Origin: JAABRU01 sp050180235
GTDB taxonomy: Bacteria > Desulfobacterota > Desulfobacteria > Desulfobacterales > Desulfococcaceae
DNA length: 59,146 bases
NCBI GenBank assembly: GCA_050180235.1
Contig: JBFXEJ010000025.1
Span: 1 to 59,146, forward strand
Direction of reading: 5' to 3'
Shown here: piece after piece, positions 23,375-32,390 of the stretch
Numbering within the stretch: position 1 is the stretch's first letter
Layout of the letters: each line of letters begins with the position of its first letter
The notes under the pieces: generated by a model
Databases searched by the model: none
Seen by the model: only the letters and a program-made list of their open reading frames with translations
What the model was told of the DNA's origin: nothing
Position numbers and translations under genes: made by a program

Positions 23375-25185
23375 TGCCGGAACGCATTGTATATGGCTCC
23401 GGCAGTGCGCTGACTGATTCCGGGCGCATTTCCCAGTTCTTCGGGGGATGCTGCCCGGATTTTTTTTATGGAACCGAAATGTTTCAGCAAAGCCTTTTTC
23501 CGCTCTTTTCCCACACCCGGAATGCTGTCCAGCACAGAAATCACAGCGGTTTTGCCCCTCCGTCTGCGGTGAAAGGTGATGACAAAGCGGTGTGCCTCGT
23601 CTCTGATGCGCTGGAGAAAAAAAAGCAGATCCGTTTCCCGTGAAAAACTGACCGGATTGGCCCGGCCCGGAAGATAAATTTTGTCCTCAGTTTCACCCAG
23701 AGATTCATCTTTTTTGGCAATGCCGATCAGATCAAACTGACCCAAAATCCCCAGTTCCCTCAGAACAGCCACAGCAATATGCAACTGGCCTTTGCCTCCG
23801 TCCACCATGAGCAGATCCGGATATGGCTGTGAATTTTCCCCTTTTCCGTATCTTCTTTTCAGAACTTCGGCCATGTATGCGTAATCATCGGGTTCGGAAA
23901 CTGTGCGGATTTTGTATTTCCGGAATGCGGATTTCAGGGCTTTTCCCTTTTCAAACACCACCATAGCGCTGACCGGATTTGTTCCGGAAAGATGGGAGTT
24001 GTCAAAACATTCAATGCGTTCCGGGATATGGGGAATCCGGAGACGTTTCTGCAGACGAAGCAGCATATCTTTCCCGGCTTCGGCCAGTGCTGTCAGGCGG
24101 TGAAGTTCCTCAGCCGCGTTGCGTGCGGCCATTTCCGCAAGTCTGGCCTTTTCTCCCCGCTGCGGATGCAGAATACTCACCTTTTCCCCTTTGATTTCCC
24201 CCAACCGGTTTTCCAGCAGGGCAGGATTTTCCGGCAGAACCGGAACCAGTATTTCTTTGGGAATAAAGCCGGACGGTTCATAATGCTGCCGGATAAAGGC
24301 TTCCATGATTTCCGGATCAGATGCAAGGGTTTCGGGAAGATCAAAATGCCGGGAGCCTATCAGGTATCCCCCGCGCACCGACAGGCAGGTTATCAGGGAG
24401 CGTGAAGGCCCGGCTGCGAGTCCCAGCACATCCCTGTCCATGAAATCTGCGGAAACAATCACCTGCTTTTCCAGAGTTCTTTCAATGGCAAACATTTTGT
24501 CCCGCAGTTGCGCGGCTTTTTCAAATTCCTGCTTTTCCGCGGCTTCGGCCATTTCCTTTTTTATTTTCAGCAGCAAATCCGGAGCCCGGCCCTTGAGAAA
24601 GAGAATCACTTCTCTGACAATTTCCCCGTATTCTTCCTGGGGGACATTCAGACAGCAGGGGCCGAGACATGCACCCATCTGATAATTTATGCAGGGACGG
24701 GTGCGGGTTTTGAATATATTGTCTTTGCATTTTCGCAGTTTGAAGGTTTTGCTGATGATTTTCAGCGTCCGTGCCACAGCGCCTTGGGCAGTAAAAGGGC
24801 CGAAATACAGTGCTCCGTCATTGCGGGTTTTCCGCACCAAAGTCAGAGCGGGATAGGGAGCTTTGGGATCAAGGCGGAGGGAAGGGTAGCGTTTGCCGTC
24901 TTTGAGGATGATATTGTAGCGGGGACTGTATCGCTTGATCAGATTGGATTCAAGCACCAGAGCGTCATTTTCCGTACCTGTGACAATGGTTTCAAAATCC
25001 GCAATTTTGCTGACCAGAATTCCGGTTTTCAGATCCGGATGCTCAGGCCGGTTAAAATAGGAGGAAAGCCGTTTTTTCAGATTCCCGGCCTTGCCCGCGT
25101 AAATCACCTTTCCGCGTTCGTCCTTCATAAGATAGACGCCCGGATCAGACGGTACTTCTGCCAGTTTTTCACGGAGTTCGGGCAT
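23371..25185 (-). CDS. uvrC: Excinuclease ABC subunit C
   Basis: 604 residues. The N-terminal GIY-YIG nuclease (DPGVYLMKDERGKVIYAGKA, residues ~14-35) makes the 3' cut. A UvrB-binding UVR motif follows (~200-235, KEMAEAAEKQEFEKAAQLRD), then the RNase H-like 5' nuclease (ECFDNSHLSGTNPVSAMVVF, LLMVDGGKGQL) and C-terminal HhH repeats (DSIPGVGKERKKALLKHFGS). AGGA lies 6 nt before the ATG. The stop codon lies within the GTAGGGTGGGCA repeat, so the very last residues may be repeat-shaped. Confidence 0.97.
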   Translation of the reverse strand: MPELREKLAEVPSDPGVYLMKDERGKVIYAGKAGNLKKRLSSYFNRPEHPDLKTGILVSKIADFETIVTGTENDALVLESNLIKRYSPRYNIILKDGKRYPSLRLDPKAPYPALTLVRKTRNDGALYFGPFTAQGAVARTLKIISKTFKLRKCKDNIFKTRTRPCINYQMGACLGPCCLNVPQEEYGEIVREVILFLKGRAPDLLLKIKKEMAEAAEKQEFEKAAQLRDKMFAIERTLEKQVIVSADFMDRDVLGLAAGPSRSLITCLSVRGGYLIGSRHFDLPETLASDPEIMEAFIRQHYEPSGFIPKEILVPVLPENPALLENRLGEIKGEKVSILHPQRGEKARLAEMAARNAAEELHRLTALAEAGKDMLLRLQKRLRIPHIPERIECFDNSHLSGTNPVSAMVVFEKGKALKSAFRKYKIRTVSEPDDYAYMAEVLKRRYGKGENSQPYPDLLMVDGGKGQLHIAVAVLRELGILGQFDLIGIAKKDESLGETEDKIYLPGRANPVSFSRETDLLFFLQRIRDEAHRFVITFHRRRRGKTAVISVLDSIPGVGKERKKALLKHFGSIKKIRAASPEELGNAPGISQRTAGAIYNAFRQ

Positions 25186-25385
25186 AAATTTCCTGCATAT
25201 CCCGGAGGATGTCTGAAAAGTCGGCAGAGGGACTTTTTATACTGACGGAAAAACTGCGGGGGCAGGCTGGCCTGCCCTCTTTTTAAAAGCCGGATACAGC
25301 CGCCACTGAGAGTGTGTCTGAAAAGTCTGTTTCCCCACTTTTGCAAAGGGGAGGAGGTCCGGACAGGGATTTTTCAAACAACCTC
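25186..25385. other. Gene-free stretch upstream of uvrC with TGTCTGAAAAGTC motifs
   Basis: Two direct copies of TGTCTGAAAAGTC lie about 110 bp apart (near 25209 and 25315). They flank a segment with GGCAGGCTGGCCTGCCC palindrome. No open frame is supported. Confidence 0.4.
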
Positions 25386-25487
25386 TAAGGTGATTTCCAT
25401 TAATGATTATACCGTTTTTCGTAGGGTGGGCACAAAAAGCCGTGCCCACCTGCAATGATGGTACATTTTTTCATGGAAATCGCCTAA
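25386..25487. mobile_element. MITE family B, copy 1
   Basis: Ends are TAAGGTGATTTCCAT (25386-25400) and ATGGAAATCGCCTAA (25473-25487). The core holds GATTATACCGTTTTTCGTAGGGTGGGCAC and its complement-like GCCGTGCCCACC. No coding capacity, so non-autonomous. Confidence 0.82.
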
Positions 25488-25613
25488 GGCAAAATCAGTA
25501 TCAAAAGTCCAGGCGGTATCCATAAAATGCCGGAGTTACCGGGTTCAGGTTTTAACCGGAATGACGGAGGATACAGTAAACTGCTGATTTTTGGAAGGTA
25601 TGTATAACATTCG

Positions 25614-25862
25614 TTATTTTTTTATAAAGCGGTACAGAACCAGCAGGAGGACAGCCCCTCCGACAGCCAGCAGCAAACTCCCCAGATTAAATCCTGTAAC
25701 TGCCCCAAGTCCCAGAAAGGACCCAATAAATCCTCCTGCAAAAGCACCCGCTATCCCTATCAGAATGGTAATGATAATTCCTCCGGGATCTTTGCCCGGC
25801 ATGATAAGTTTTGCAAGTGCACCTACGATCAGCCCCATTACAATCCAACTAAAAATTCCCAT
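25614..25862 (-). CDS. GlsB/YeaQ/YmgE-family membrane protein
   Basis: 82 residues with three hydrophobic spans. The family pattern GLIVGALAKLIMPGKDPGG followed by glycine-rich spans GIAGAFAGGFIGSFLGLG is that of the 'transglycosylase-associated' small inner-membrane proteins, often stress-induced. AAGGAG lies 7 nt before the ATG. Function in the cell is not established. Confidence 0.9.
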   Translation of the reverse strand: MGIFSWIVMGLIVGALAKLIMPGKDPGGIIITILIGIAGAFAGGFIGSFLGLGAVTGFNLGSLLLAVGGAVLLLVLYRFIKK

Positions 25863-26030
25863 TGTGAATCTCCTTTTTTTGAGTCAGTATTAAATTTATG
25901 GCAGATTGCCTATGCTGACCGATTTTTTAATTTATAAATCAGCGTATTATTTAAAACAATATGAACAGCTTCGGTATGTATCACTTAACGGGCTGTCTTT
26001 ATTAACAAACGTGCTCCTGACACCTTTCTT

Positions 26031-26135
26031 GGGTGATTTCCGGAAAAGAATATACCGCCAAAGTATCAAAAGCTTCCGGCTTTTGACCTGTGCCTGTGAA
26101 CTGAACCGGGATATTTATTTTCAGAAATCACCTTA
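26031..26135. mobile_element. MITE family C, copy 1
   Basis: GGGTGATTTCCGGAAAA at the left and TTTTCAGAAATCACCTTA at the right. The core has AAAGTATCAAAAGCTTCCGG and TGTGAACTGAACCGGG. The right end supplies the TAA stop codon of the ABC ATPase gene (26135-26133). Confidence 0.88.
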
Positions 26136-26912
26136 CAGAATCTGGCTCAGAAACAGCCGGGTGCGGTCATGGGACGGAGCAGTGAAGAAATGCTCAGGGG
26201 TTCCCTCTTCCACAACAGCGCCGTGATCCATGAAAATTACCCGATCCGCAACTTCTCTGGCAAATCCCATTTCATGGGTGACAACCACCATTGTCATGCC
26301 CTCCTTGGCCAAAGTTTTCATAACATCCAGCACCTCTCCGATCATTTCCGGGTCCAGTGCAGATGTGGGTTCATCAAAGAGCATGACCTTGGGATCCATA
26401 GCCAGGGCACGGGCAATGGCAACCCGCTGCTGCTGCCCTCCGGACAACTGATCCGGATACACTCCGGCCTTGTCCCGGATGCCAACTTTATCCAGCAGTT
26501 TCATGGTTTTTTCCGCGGCTTCCTCTTTGGAACGCTTTCTGACCACCCTCTGGGCCAGACTTACATTGTCCTGAACGCTTTTATGGGGAAAAAGGTTGAA
26601 GGACTGAAAAACCATGCCCACTTCCGTGCGTATCTTGTTGATGTCTGTCGCGGGATCAAGAATATCGGTTCCCTCAATGAAAATATGGCCTGAATCCGGC
26701 ACTTCCAGATGATTGAGACAGCGGATAAAAGTGCTTTTCCCGGAACCGGAAGGGCCGATGACCACCACCACTTCCCCCGCGCTGATTCTGTTGGAAACAT
26801 TCACCAGCGCGTGAACTTCATGGGGAACCAGAAAGGTTTTGCAGATATTCCGGACGTCGATCATAATTCCGGCCGGAGCCGGTGCGTTTTCTTTTTCAGT
26901 AAGTTCTGTCAC
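26133..26912 (-). CDS. glnQ: Polar amino acid ABC transporter ATPase
   Basis: 259 residues. Walker A GPSGSGKST, Q-loop VFQSFNLFPH, signature LSGGQQQR, Walker B VMLFDEPTSALDPE and the H-loop VVTHEMGF are all intact. It powers import through the adjacent permease, whose stop overlaps this start by 4 bp. A short N-terminal extension (MTELTEKENAPAPAG) precedes the domain. The TAA stop falls in the end of a MITE. Confidence 0.95.
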   Translation of the reverse strand: MTELTEKENAPAPAGIMIDVRNICKTFLVPHEVHALVNVSNRISAGEVVVVIGPSGSGKSTFIRCLNHLEVPDSGHIFIEGTDILDPATDINKIRTEVGMVFQSFNLFPHKSVQDNVSLAQRVVRKRSKEEAAEKTMKLLDKVGIRDKAGVYPDQLSGGQQQRVAIARALAMDPKVMLFDEPTSALDPEMIGEVLDVMKTLAKEGMTMVVVTHEMGFAREVADRVIFMDHGAVVEEGTPEHFFTAPSHDRTRLFLSQIL

Positions 26913-27922
26913 TGGGCCAGTGTCCTCCTTTCAAGATATTGGACAAACATGGAAAGTCCGAATGTCAGCACCAGATACAGCAGTGCGCAGACAAACCAGA
27001 GTTCAAAAGGCTGGAGACTGGTAGTCACAACCTCCCGCGTGGCTTTGGTCAGTTCCCGGATTGCGATAATGCCCAGCAGAGAGGAATCCTTGATCAGACT
27101 GATGAACTGACCGGCAAGGGGCGGCAGAATACGCATCATTGCCTGGGGAAGAATTACATAGGTCATGGTCTGAACATAATTCATACCCAAAGATCGGGCA
27201 GCCTCGGTCTGTCCCCTGTGAATGGACTGGATACCGGCCCGCACCATTTCCGCAACATATGCCCCGGTAAAAAAAGCCAGCGCGGCCACGCCAAACCACA
27301 GGGGCGGAACCTGAAAGGATATTCCGCTTCGCGCAAGAAGATCATTGATCAGTGTTCCCAGAACAAAATACCAGATGAATATCTGCACCAGCAGGGGCGA
27401 TCCCCGTATGATCTCAATATAGGTGATGGCCGACCATTTCAAAGCCGGATTGGAGGAAAGCCGGGCCAGACCCGTGAACAGTCCGAGGAAAATGCCGAAC
27501 ACAATGGAGATGAAACTGACCTTCAGAGTCAGCCACAGTCCCAGCAGAAGAATTCCCACCTTCCATTTTTTGTGACTTCCCAGAACATCTCCGGTATAGA
27601 TCGTGTCTCCCTCGCTGACCGGAGTTTTGTCAGACGGGATGACAAAGGTTTTTTCCCCATCTGCCCCTTTGATGATGATCTCGGTGCGTTCCCCTTTGGA
27701 CACAATGGAAGACACTTCGCCATCCATGTCCGATTTGATTTCCATATTGTCATTGTAAAAGAAATACTGGGGAATCCTGTACCATCTCCATACATAGTCA
27801 ATCTTGGCAGTGGCCGCATACAGCCCCCAGACAGAAATGCCGAGGATCAGAAAGAAAACACTGATCCAGAAATAATTCATCCTCTGTTTTTTTCGTAAGT
27901 GCCGAAGATTTGCTGATTCCAT
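26909..27922 (-). CDS. glnP: Amino acid ABC transporter permease with periplasmic insert
   Basis: 337 residues, longer than typical HisM/GlnP permeases (~220-250). TM1 is at ~15-35. Residues ~36-115 form an extracytoplasmic segment rich in beta strands (MDGEVSSIVSKGERTEIIIK, EGDTIYTGDVLG) that normal members lack. The permease core follows: five more spans, the EIIRGSPLLVQIF loop and EAARSLGM EAA loop that contacts the ATPase. AGGAAAC precedes the ATG. The insert may interact with the binding protein. Confidence 0.9.
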   Translation of the reverse strand: MESANLRHLRKKQRMNYFWISVFFLILGISVWGLYAATAKIDYVWRWYRIPQYFFYNDNMEIKSDMDGEVSSIVSKGERTEIIIKGADGEKTFVIPSDKTPVSEGDTIYTGDVLGSHKKWKVGILLLGLWLTLKVSFISIVFGIFLGLFTGLARLSSNPALKWSAITYIEIIRGSPLLVQIFIWYFVLGTLINDLLARSGISFQVPPLWFGVAALAFFTGAYVAEMVRAGIQSIHRGQTEAARSLGMNYVQTMTYVILPQAMMRILPPLAGQFISLIKDSSLLGIIAIRELTKATREVVTTSLQPFELWFVCALLYLVLTFGLSMFVQYLERRTLAQ

Positions 27923-27939
27923 TTTGTTTCCTGTTATTG

Positions 27940-28057
27940 TAAAGGGGATGGGGGATAGGGATTAGGGGATAGGAGGGAATGATATTCATAATTGGGAGAT
28001 GGGAAAATGTTTCATGCCCCCCAATCCCCAGCCCCTGATCCCTATCCCCTTTTTCCC
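27940..28057. repeat. GGGGATAGGGATTAGGGG inverted repeat
   Basis: G-rich AGGGGATGGGGGATAGGGATTAGGG-type units (about 27940-27980) face C-rich CCCCAGCCCCTGATCCCTATCCCC units (about 28018-28055). Same heptamer-like motif as the array at 10653-10966. It separates the binding-protein gene from the permease gene, so it may be a stem that sets their expression ratio. Confidence 0.75.
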
Positions 28058-28885
28058 CTATTTCACATTCTGATACCAGTCTGTGGAACGGATCCATTTG
28101 TCGTAAATCCGGTCATAGCGGCCGTCATTCTGAATCTGTTTCAGAAAATTGTTCAGCCAGTTCAGGAAATCCGGATCGCCTTTCTGCACTGCCCAGGCCA
28201 GAGGCTCGTAGGTAAAGGGTTTGTCCAGAAAAATCAGTTTGTCCTTTCCCTGCTCTGCCATAACCACCACGCAGTTGGGCTGGTCATACACATAAGCGTC
28301 TGCCTTGTTGTTGATGACTTCCAGAACAGCCTCTGTTTCTGTCTCAAAGGATTTGTATGTGCATTTGGGAATATGGCGTTTGGTGGCCTGCTCTCCCGTA
28401 GTTCCCAGCTTGGAAACAACCGTGAACTGGGGATCATTCAGATCCTTGTATGACAGGACTTTTCCCTCATGCTTTTTGTTGAGCAGAATGGTCTGGCCCA
28501 CAATAATATAGGGATCAGCAAAATTGATCTTCAGGTTCCGCTCCTGGGTCACGGTCATACCGCTCATGATAATGTCAAATTTCCCGGTGATCAGAGAGGG
28601 AATAATCCCGTCCCACGCGGTGTTGACCGGCACAAATTTGACTCCCATAGCCTTTGCCATTTCATGTGCTATATCAATGTCAAAACCCACAAAATTGCCT
28701 TTTTTGTCTGTCATCTCAAAAGGCATATAACCTGCCTCAAATCCGACCCGGAGTTCGCCTTTTTTCAGAATAGCCTCCAGAGTTGATTTTTTTGCCAGAT
28801 CAATATCCGCTGACCATGCAGCCGCAGTAATACCCAGCAGGACTGCCGCAAACAGAACCATTCCCCCAAACAAAGTTTTTTTCAT
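28058..28885 (-). CDS. Polar amino acid-binding periplasmic protein
   Basis: 275 residues with a signal peptide (MKKTLFGGMVLFAAVLLGIT, cleaved near AWSA). LRVGFEAGYMPFEMTDKKGNFVG and DIIMSGMTVTQERN are the SBP_bac_3 (family 3) hallmarks. It delivers amino acids, probably glutamate/glutamine-type, to the permease downstream. GGGAG lies 7 nt before the ATG. First gene of the transporter operon and divergent from the cyclase gene. Confidence 0.93.
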   Translation of the reverse strand: MKKTLFGGMVLFAAVLLGITAAAWSADIDLAKKSTLEAILKKGELRVGFEAGYMPFEMTDKKGNFVGFDIDIAHEMAKAMGVKFVPVNTAWDGIIPSLITGKFDIIMSGMTVTQERNLKINFADPYIIVGQTILLNKKHEGKVLSYKDLNDPQFTVVSKLGTTGEQATKRHIPKCTYKSFETETEAVLEVINNKADAYVYDQPNCVVVMAEQGKDKLIFLDKPFTYEPLAWAVQKGDPDFLNWLNNFLKQIQNDGRYDRIYDKWIRSTDWYQNVK

Positions 28886-29212
28886 TGATAAGCTCCCTTA
28901 TTTGAAATAAAAAAATTAAAAATGACCGGCATGGCTCCATGTTTCCGGATCAGGAAAACAGGAAACCTGCCTGTTTTTACAGATACAGCACTATTATACT
29001 GTGAAAAGCATAATGTAAATCTTTTTTTTGTCTGAAGGGAAAGGAAAATGGGACAGGCCGGAAAAGTCCTTCACTTCATCCTTTACGGATTCTTTTTTTT
29101 GAAGTAATATCAGGAGAGTTATAAATATGCACAATAATCCGGCAGCATTGGGGACTTTTCCGCTATCCGGAAAAATTCCATCTGCCGCATCTGCCAGCAA
29201 AGGGGGAAAACT
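28886..29212. promoter_or_regulatory. Divergent control region, ABC transporter / cyclase
   Basis: A minus-strand -10 TATAAT lies at 28998-28993 with TTTACA 15 bp upstream (29019-29014), a short spacer. Between it and the binding-protein gene is a hairpin AAAACAGG-n-CCTGTTTT (28955-28977) in the leader. No clear promoter was found for the plus-strand cyclase. Confidence 0.4.
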
Positions 29213-30976
29213 ATGGGAAGTGATATTTCTCCGGAAGATATTCTGGAAATTGACAGGACTGTGGATGAATTTATTGATATGCACTACCGGGACAGTATGG
29301 AGGATGTGCTCAGGCAATGCCTGAATGTTCTCAGCGGACGCTTCGGTATTGTTTCAGCGTTTGTCCAGTATGCCTCTGCCCGGACATTTGACGGACAGGA
29401 AATCCGGCATCGGATGATTTTTTCTGACGGGACATCCGATCAAATCCGCGGCATGTCGGAAAAAATGATTGACAGTTACAGAACAGGCCTCATTCAGGTT
29501 CAGGGAGCGGGTACGCCCGCGCTGCAAAAAGATTTGGATGATGGATTTCATCTCACGGCACTGCCCATGTTTCTTGGCAAATTTCAGGATTTTGTGGGAA
29601 TCATCGGACTCATCTGCTCTGAAAAAACGGGAGACGGTCATCTGCGGCTGCTCTCCCAGACTGCTTCCCGTCTGGACACCTATGTGGAAAGCAAGGTTTC
29701 CTCTTATGAACGGCATCTGGTGCTTAACCGCATCAATACGATTTTGCAGAGGGACGGAATTCACGGCATTGGCAGCGCGCTTGTTCTGCTGGCCCGGCTG
29801 ACCGGCGTGCAGAAGGCAGCAGTGGTCTATCTGGAAGATGCACTTGATCCGGCAGTTCCCGCGAGTAACCGGCGTGTAGGTCTGATCTATGTGGAAAACG
29901 GTGAAATTGTCGTGCGCAGGGACATCCATACCAAACTGAACAACCGGCTGGGCGGCCCTATGATCGAATATGACATGGAAAGGGTCAATGATTCCAAATA
30001 CGGGATGCGGATTATGGGTATACTGGAACGCTGTCCCGAAAGCGGAGAGGAAAAAGTGCTGAATTTCAACTGCATGAATCTGGTGAACCGCTATGAGGAA
30101 TTTCAGCACAATGTGGGCAAGCTCTTTCTCATCGGGGAGAAAACTCTGGATTATACCGACAGAAACATCATGGAATCCGTGGCTCTGCAGATTGATATTC
30201 AGATTACCCATTACCATGAGCAGAAAAAAGCCCTCAGCCGCTCCCTTCATCCGGATCAGGTTGATTTTTTTCTGAAATATCCCAAAATTGCGCGCTGGTT
30301 TTTTGAAAATCCCAGAGAGGAAATTGTGGCAATGGTTTTTTCCGACATCTGCGGATACACCACCATCACCCGGAAACTGGGAGATCCGAGAAAGACCATT
30401 GAAGGGGCAAAAAAATGGATTTTAAAGGAAAAGGAACTGACTCTCAAACATGATGGCTTTTTTGACAAGGAAATCGGGGACTGCGCTGTGAGTCTGTTCG
30501 GGCCTCCCTTTGGAGCCATCACTCTGGATACCCTCAGCCAGATGCAGAGCGTGGAGCAGATTCAGGATTTGATCAACACCAACAAATGGGAACCCCATAT
30601 TTACGCATATCATGCGGTCATGTATGCGCTCGACAGCATGAAGGCCATCCGGGAATTCCATATGGGAGAACATGCCATGAATCTGACCATCGGCATTGAG
30701 GTCGGGAAAGTGGCTATCGGGGATCTGACCGGTGACATCGGCAAACTGACAGCAATGGGCGACAGCATGAATCTGGCAGCGCGATTGCAGGGACTGGCAA
30801 AGGAAGGCCAGATTCTTGCAGGGCCCCACTGCGCGGAACTGCTGGAAACCTACCGCAAAGAAGCATATCTTGAAGAACTGCCTTTCTGCATTCAAAAAGG
30901 AGGCGAGGCAAAACTGAAAGGATATGATGATCCTGTGCCTTATTATTTCATCACAGAAAAGCAGCCCGATAACTGA
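29213..30976 (+). CDS. Class III adenylate/guanylate cyclase with GAF-like N-terminus
   Basis: 587 residues, no membrane segment. Residues ~1-340 contain two GAF-like regions (e.g. HLVLNRINTILQRDG... and VLNFNCMNLVNRYEEF). A class III cyclase domain spans ~365-580: metal site in VFSDICGYTT, GDCAVSLFGPPFG, and the GDLTGDIGKLTAMGDSMNLAARL block with transition-state residues. A ~70-residue insert separates the last two blocks. GGGGG lies 6 nt before the ATG at 29213, supporting this start. It is followed by a family C MITE. Confidence 0.88.
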   Translation: MGSDISPEDILEIDRTVDEFIDMHYRDSMEDVLRQCLNVLSGRFGIVSAFVQYASARTFDGQEIRHRMIFSDGTSDQIRGMSEKMIDSYRTGLIQVQGAGTPALQKDLDDGFHLTALPMFLGKFQDFVGIIGLICSEKTGDGHLRLLSQTASRLDTYVESKVSSYERHLVLNRINTILQRDGIHGIGSALVLLARLTGVQKAAVVYLEDALDPAVPASNRRVGLIYVENGEIVVRRDIHTKLNNRLGGPMIEYDMERVNDSKYGMRIMGILERCPESGEEKVLNFNCMNLVNRYEEFQHNVGKLFLIGEKTLDYTDRNIMESVALQIDIQITHYHEQKKALSRSLHPDQVDFFLKYPKIARWFFENPREEIVAMVFSDICGYTTITRKLGDPRKTIEGAKKWILKEKELTLKHDGFFDKEIGDCAVSLFGPPFGAITLDTLSQMQSVEQIQDLINTNKWEPHIYAYHAVMYALDSMKAIREFHMGEHAMNLTIGIEVGKVAIGDLTGDIGKLTAMGDSMNLAARLQGLAKEGQILAGPHCAELLETYRKEAYLEELPFCIQKGGEAKLKGYDDPVPYYFITEKQPDN

Positions 30977-30996
30977 AAAGGACTGCATTCCATATT

Positions 30997-31154
30997 TAGG
31001 TGATTTCCAGAAAAGAATATCCCACCAAAGCAGCACAAGCTTCCAGCTTTTGCCCCGGTGGGATGGGAAAAATAACCCCAAAGTATCAAAAGCTTCCAGC
31101 TTTTGCCCTGTGCCTGTGAACTGAACCGGGATATTTATTTTCAGAAATCACCTA
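30997..31154. mobile_element. MITE family C, copy 2 (expanded)
   Basis: TAGGTGATTTCCAGAAAA at the left and TTTTCAGAAATCACCTA at the right. The core has two copies of the AAGCTTCCAGCTTTTGCCC unit, so it is ~50 bp longer than copy 1. Confidence 0.88.
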
Positions 31155-31172
31155 ATCAAAGGAGAGAAATCT

Positions 31173-32390
31173 GTGCAGACGATTATGACATACACAGATA
31201 CGGAACTGGAAGTTCTGCTGGATGATTTGGAATCCGATCTCGCAGAGCGCAAGGAAAGCTGGAAAGGAGATGCTCCGGAGAAAGGGCGGCAGGCTGTATG
31301 CGCATTTGCCAATGACCTGCCTGATCACCGGAAACCGGGCGTGCTTTTTGTAGGCGCAAAGGAGGACGGATCACCTTCAGGACTGCCTGTCACGGATGAA
31401 CTTCTTCAGACTCTGGCGGATATAAAAACAGACGGTAATCTGCTGCCTCCGCCCAGTATGACTGTTCAGAAGTGCAGACTCAAAGGTGCTGAAACAGCGG
31501 TGGTCACTGTTCTTCCATCTGATTCTCCTCCGGTACGTTACAAAGGCCGTGTCTGGATCAGAATCGGCCCCAGCCGAAGACTTGCCACAGCGCAGGATGA
31601 AAGAATTCTCAGTGAAAAAAGAAGATACAGGGATACCCCTTTTGATATTCAGCCCATTCCATCCGCAACGCTGGAAAACCTCAACCGTCTCCAGTTTGAG
31701 CAGGAATATCTGCCATCTGCATTTGATCCGGAAATACTTGCAGCCAATGAGCGCAGTTATGAGCAGCGTCTGTCCGCGTGCCGCATGATCCTTTCCGCAG
31801 ATAATCCGATCCCCACACTTCTCGGTATTTTGATACTGGGGAACCGGCCCAGAGATTTTATTCCAAGTGCCTATATCCAGTTTCTCAGAATCGCTGGCAA
31901 TGATCTTTCCGATCCTGTCACTGATGCCGAAGAAATTGACGGCACAGTGGGACAGATGGTAAAAAGACTGGATGAAAAAATGCAGACGCATAACAGGATT
32001 GGCGTGGATATTACATCCGGCAGTACCGAAAAGCGGACAGCAGATTATCCCATTGCTGCACTGCAGCAGATCAGCAGAAACGCTGTCATGCACCGCAGTT
32101 ATGAGGGAACAAACGCTCCTGTCAGGGTTTCATGGTTTGATGATCGGATTGAAATTATCAGTCCGGGCGGCCCCTTTGGGGAAGTCACCATTGAAAATTT
32201 CGGAAAACCGGGACTTACCGATTACCGCAACCGCAATCTTGCAGATGCCATGAAGGTGTACGGCCTGGTTCAGCGTTTCGGTGTGGGACTCAGTATCGCC
32301 CGGAAGGAACTGGAAAAAAATGGCAATCCCCGGCCTGAATTTGAGGTTCATCCGACAGTTGTATTATGCAGAATAAGGAAAAGCGCATGA
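31173..32390 (+). CDS. Schlafen/AlbA_2-type ATP-binding protein
   Basis: 405 residues from GTG at 31173, chosen because AGGAGAG lies 6 nt upstream; an ATG at 31185 is the alternative. The N-terminal ~130 residues are an AlbA_2 (Schlafen-like) domain: ESDLAERKESW, then ANDLPDHRKPGVLFVGAKED. The C-terminal third resembles a GHKL-type ATPase (HATPase_c_4): ISRNAVMHRSYEG, DDRIEIISPGGPFG, and YGLVQRFGVGLSIAR. Family members are often regulators or defence-island genes. The stop overlaps the ParA-like start (ATGA), so the two proteins probably work together. Confidence 0.82.
   Translation: MQTIMTYTDTELEVLLDDLESDLAERKESWKGDAPEKGRQAVCAFANDLPDHRKPGVLFVGAKEDGSPSGLPVTDELLQTLADIKTDGNLLPPPSMTVQKCRLKGAETAVVTVLPSDSPPVRYKGRVWIRIGPSRRLATAQDERILSEKRRYRDTPFDIQPIPSATLENLNRLQFEQEYLPSAFDPEILAANERSYEQRLSACRMILSADNPIPTLLGILILGNRPRDFIPSAYIQFLRIAGNDLSDPVTDAEEIDGTVGQMVKRLDEKMQTHNRIGVDITSGSTEKRTADYPIAALQQISRNAVMHRSYEGTNAPVRVSWFDDRIEIISPGGPFGEVTIENFGKPGLTDYRNRNLADAMKVYGLVQRFGVGLSIARKELEKNGNPRPEFEVHPTVVLCRIRKSA

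Noticed and set aside
29127..29324. Short plus frame overlapping the cyclase start
   Set aside because: Shares DNA with the well-supported cyclase start and shows no motif.
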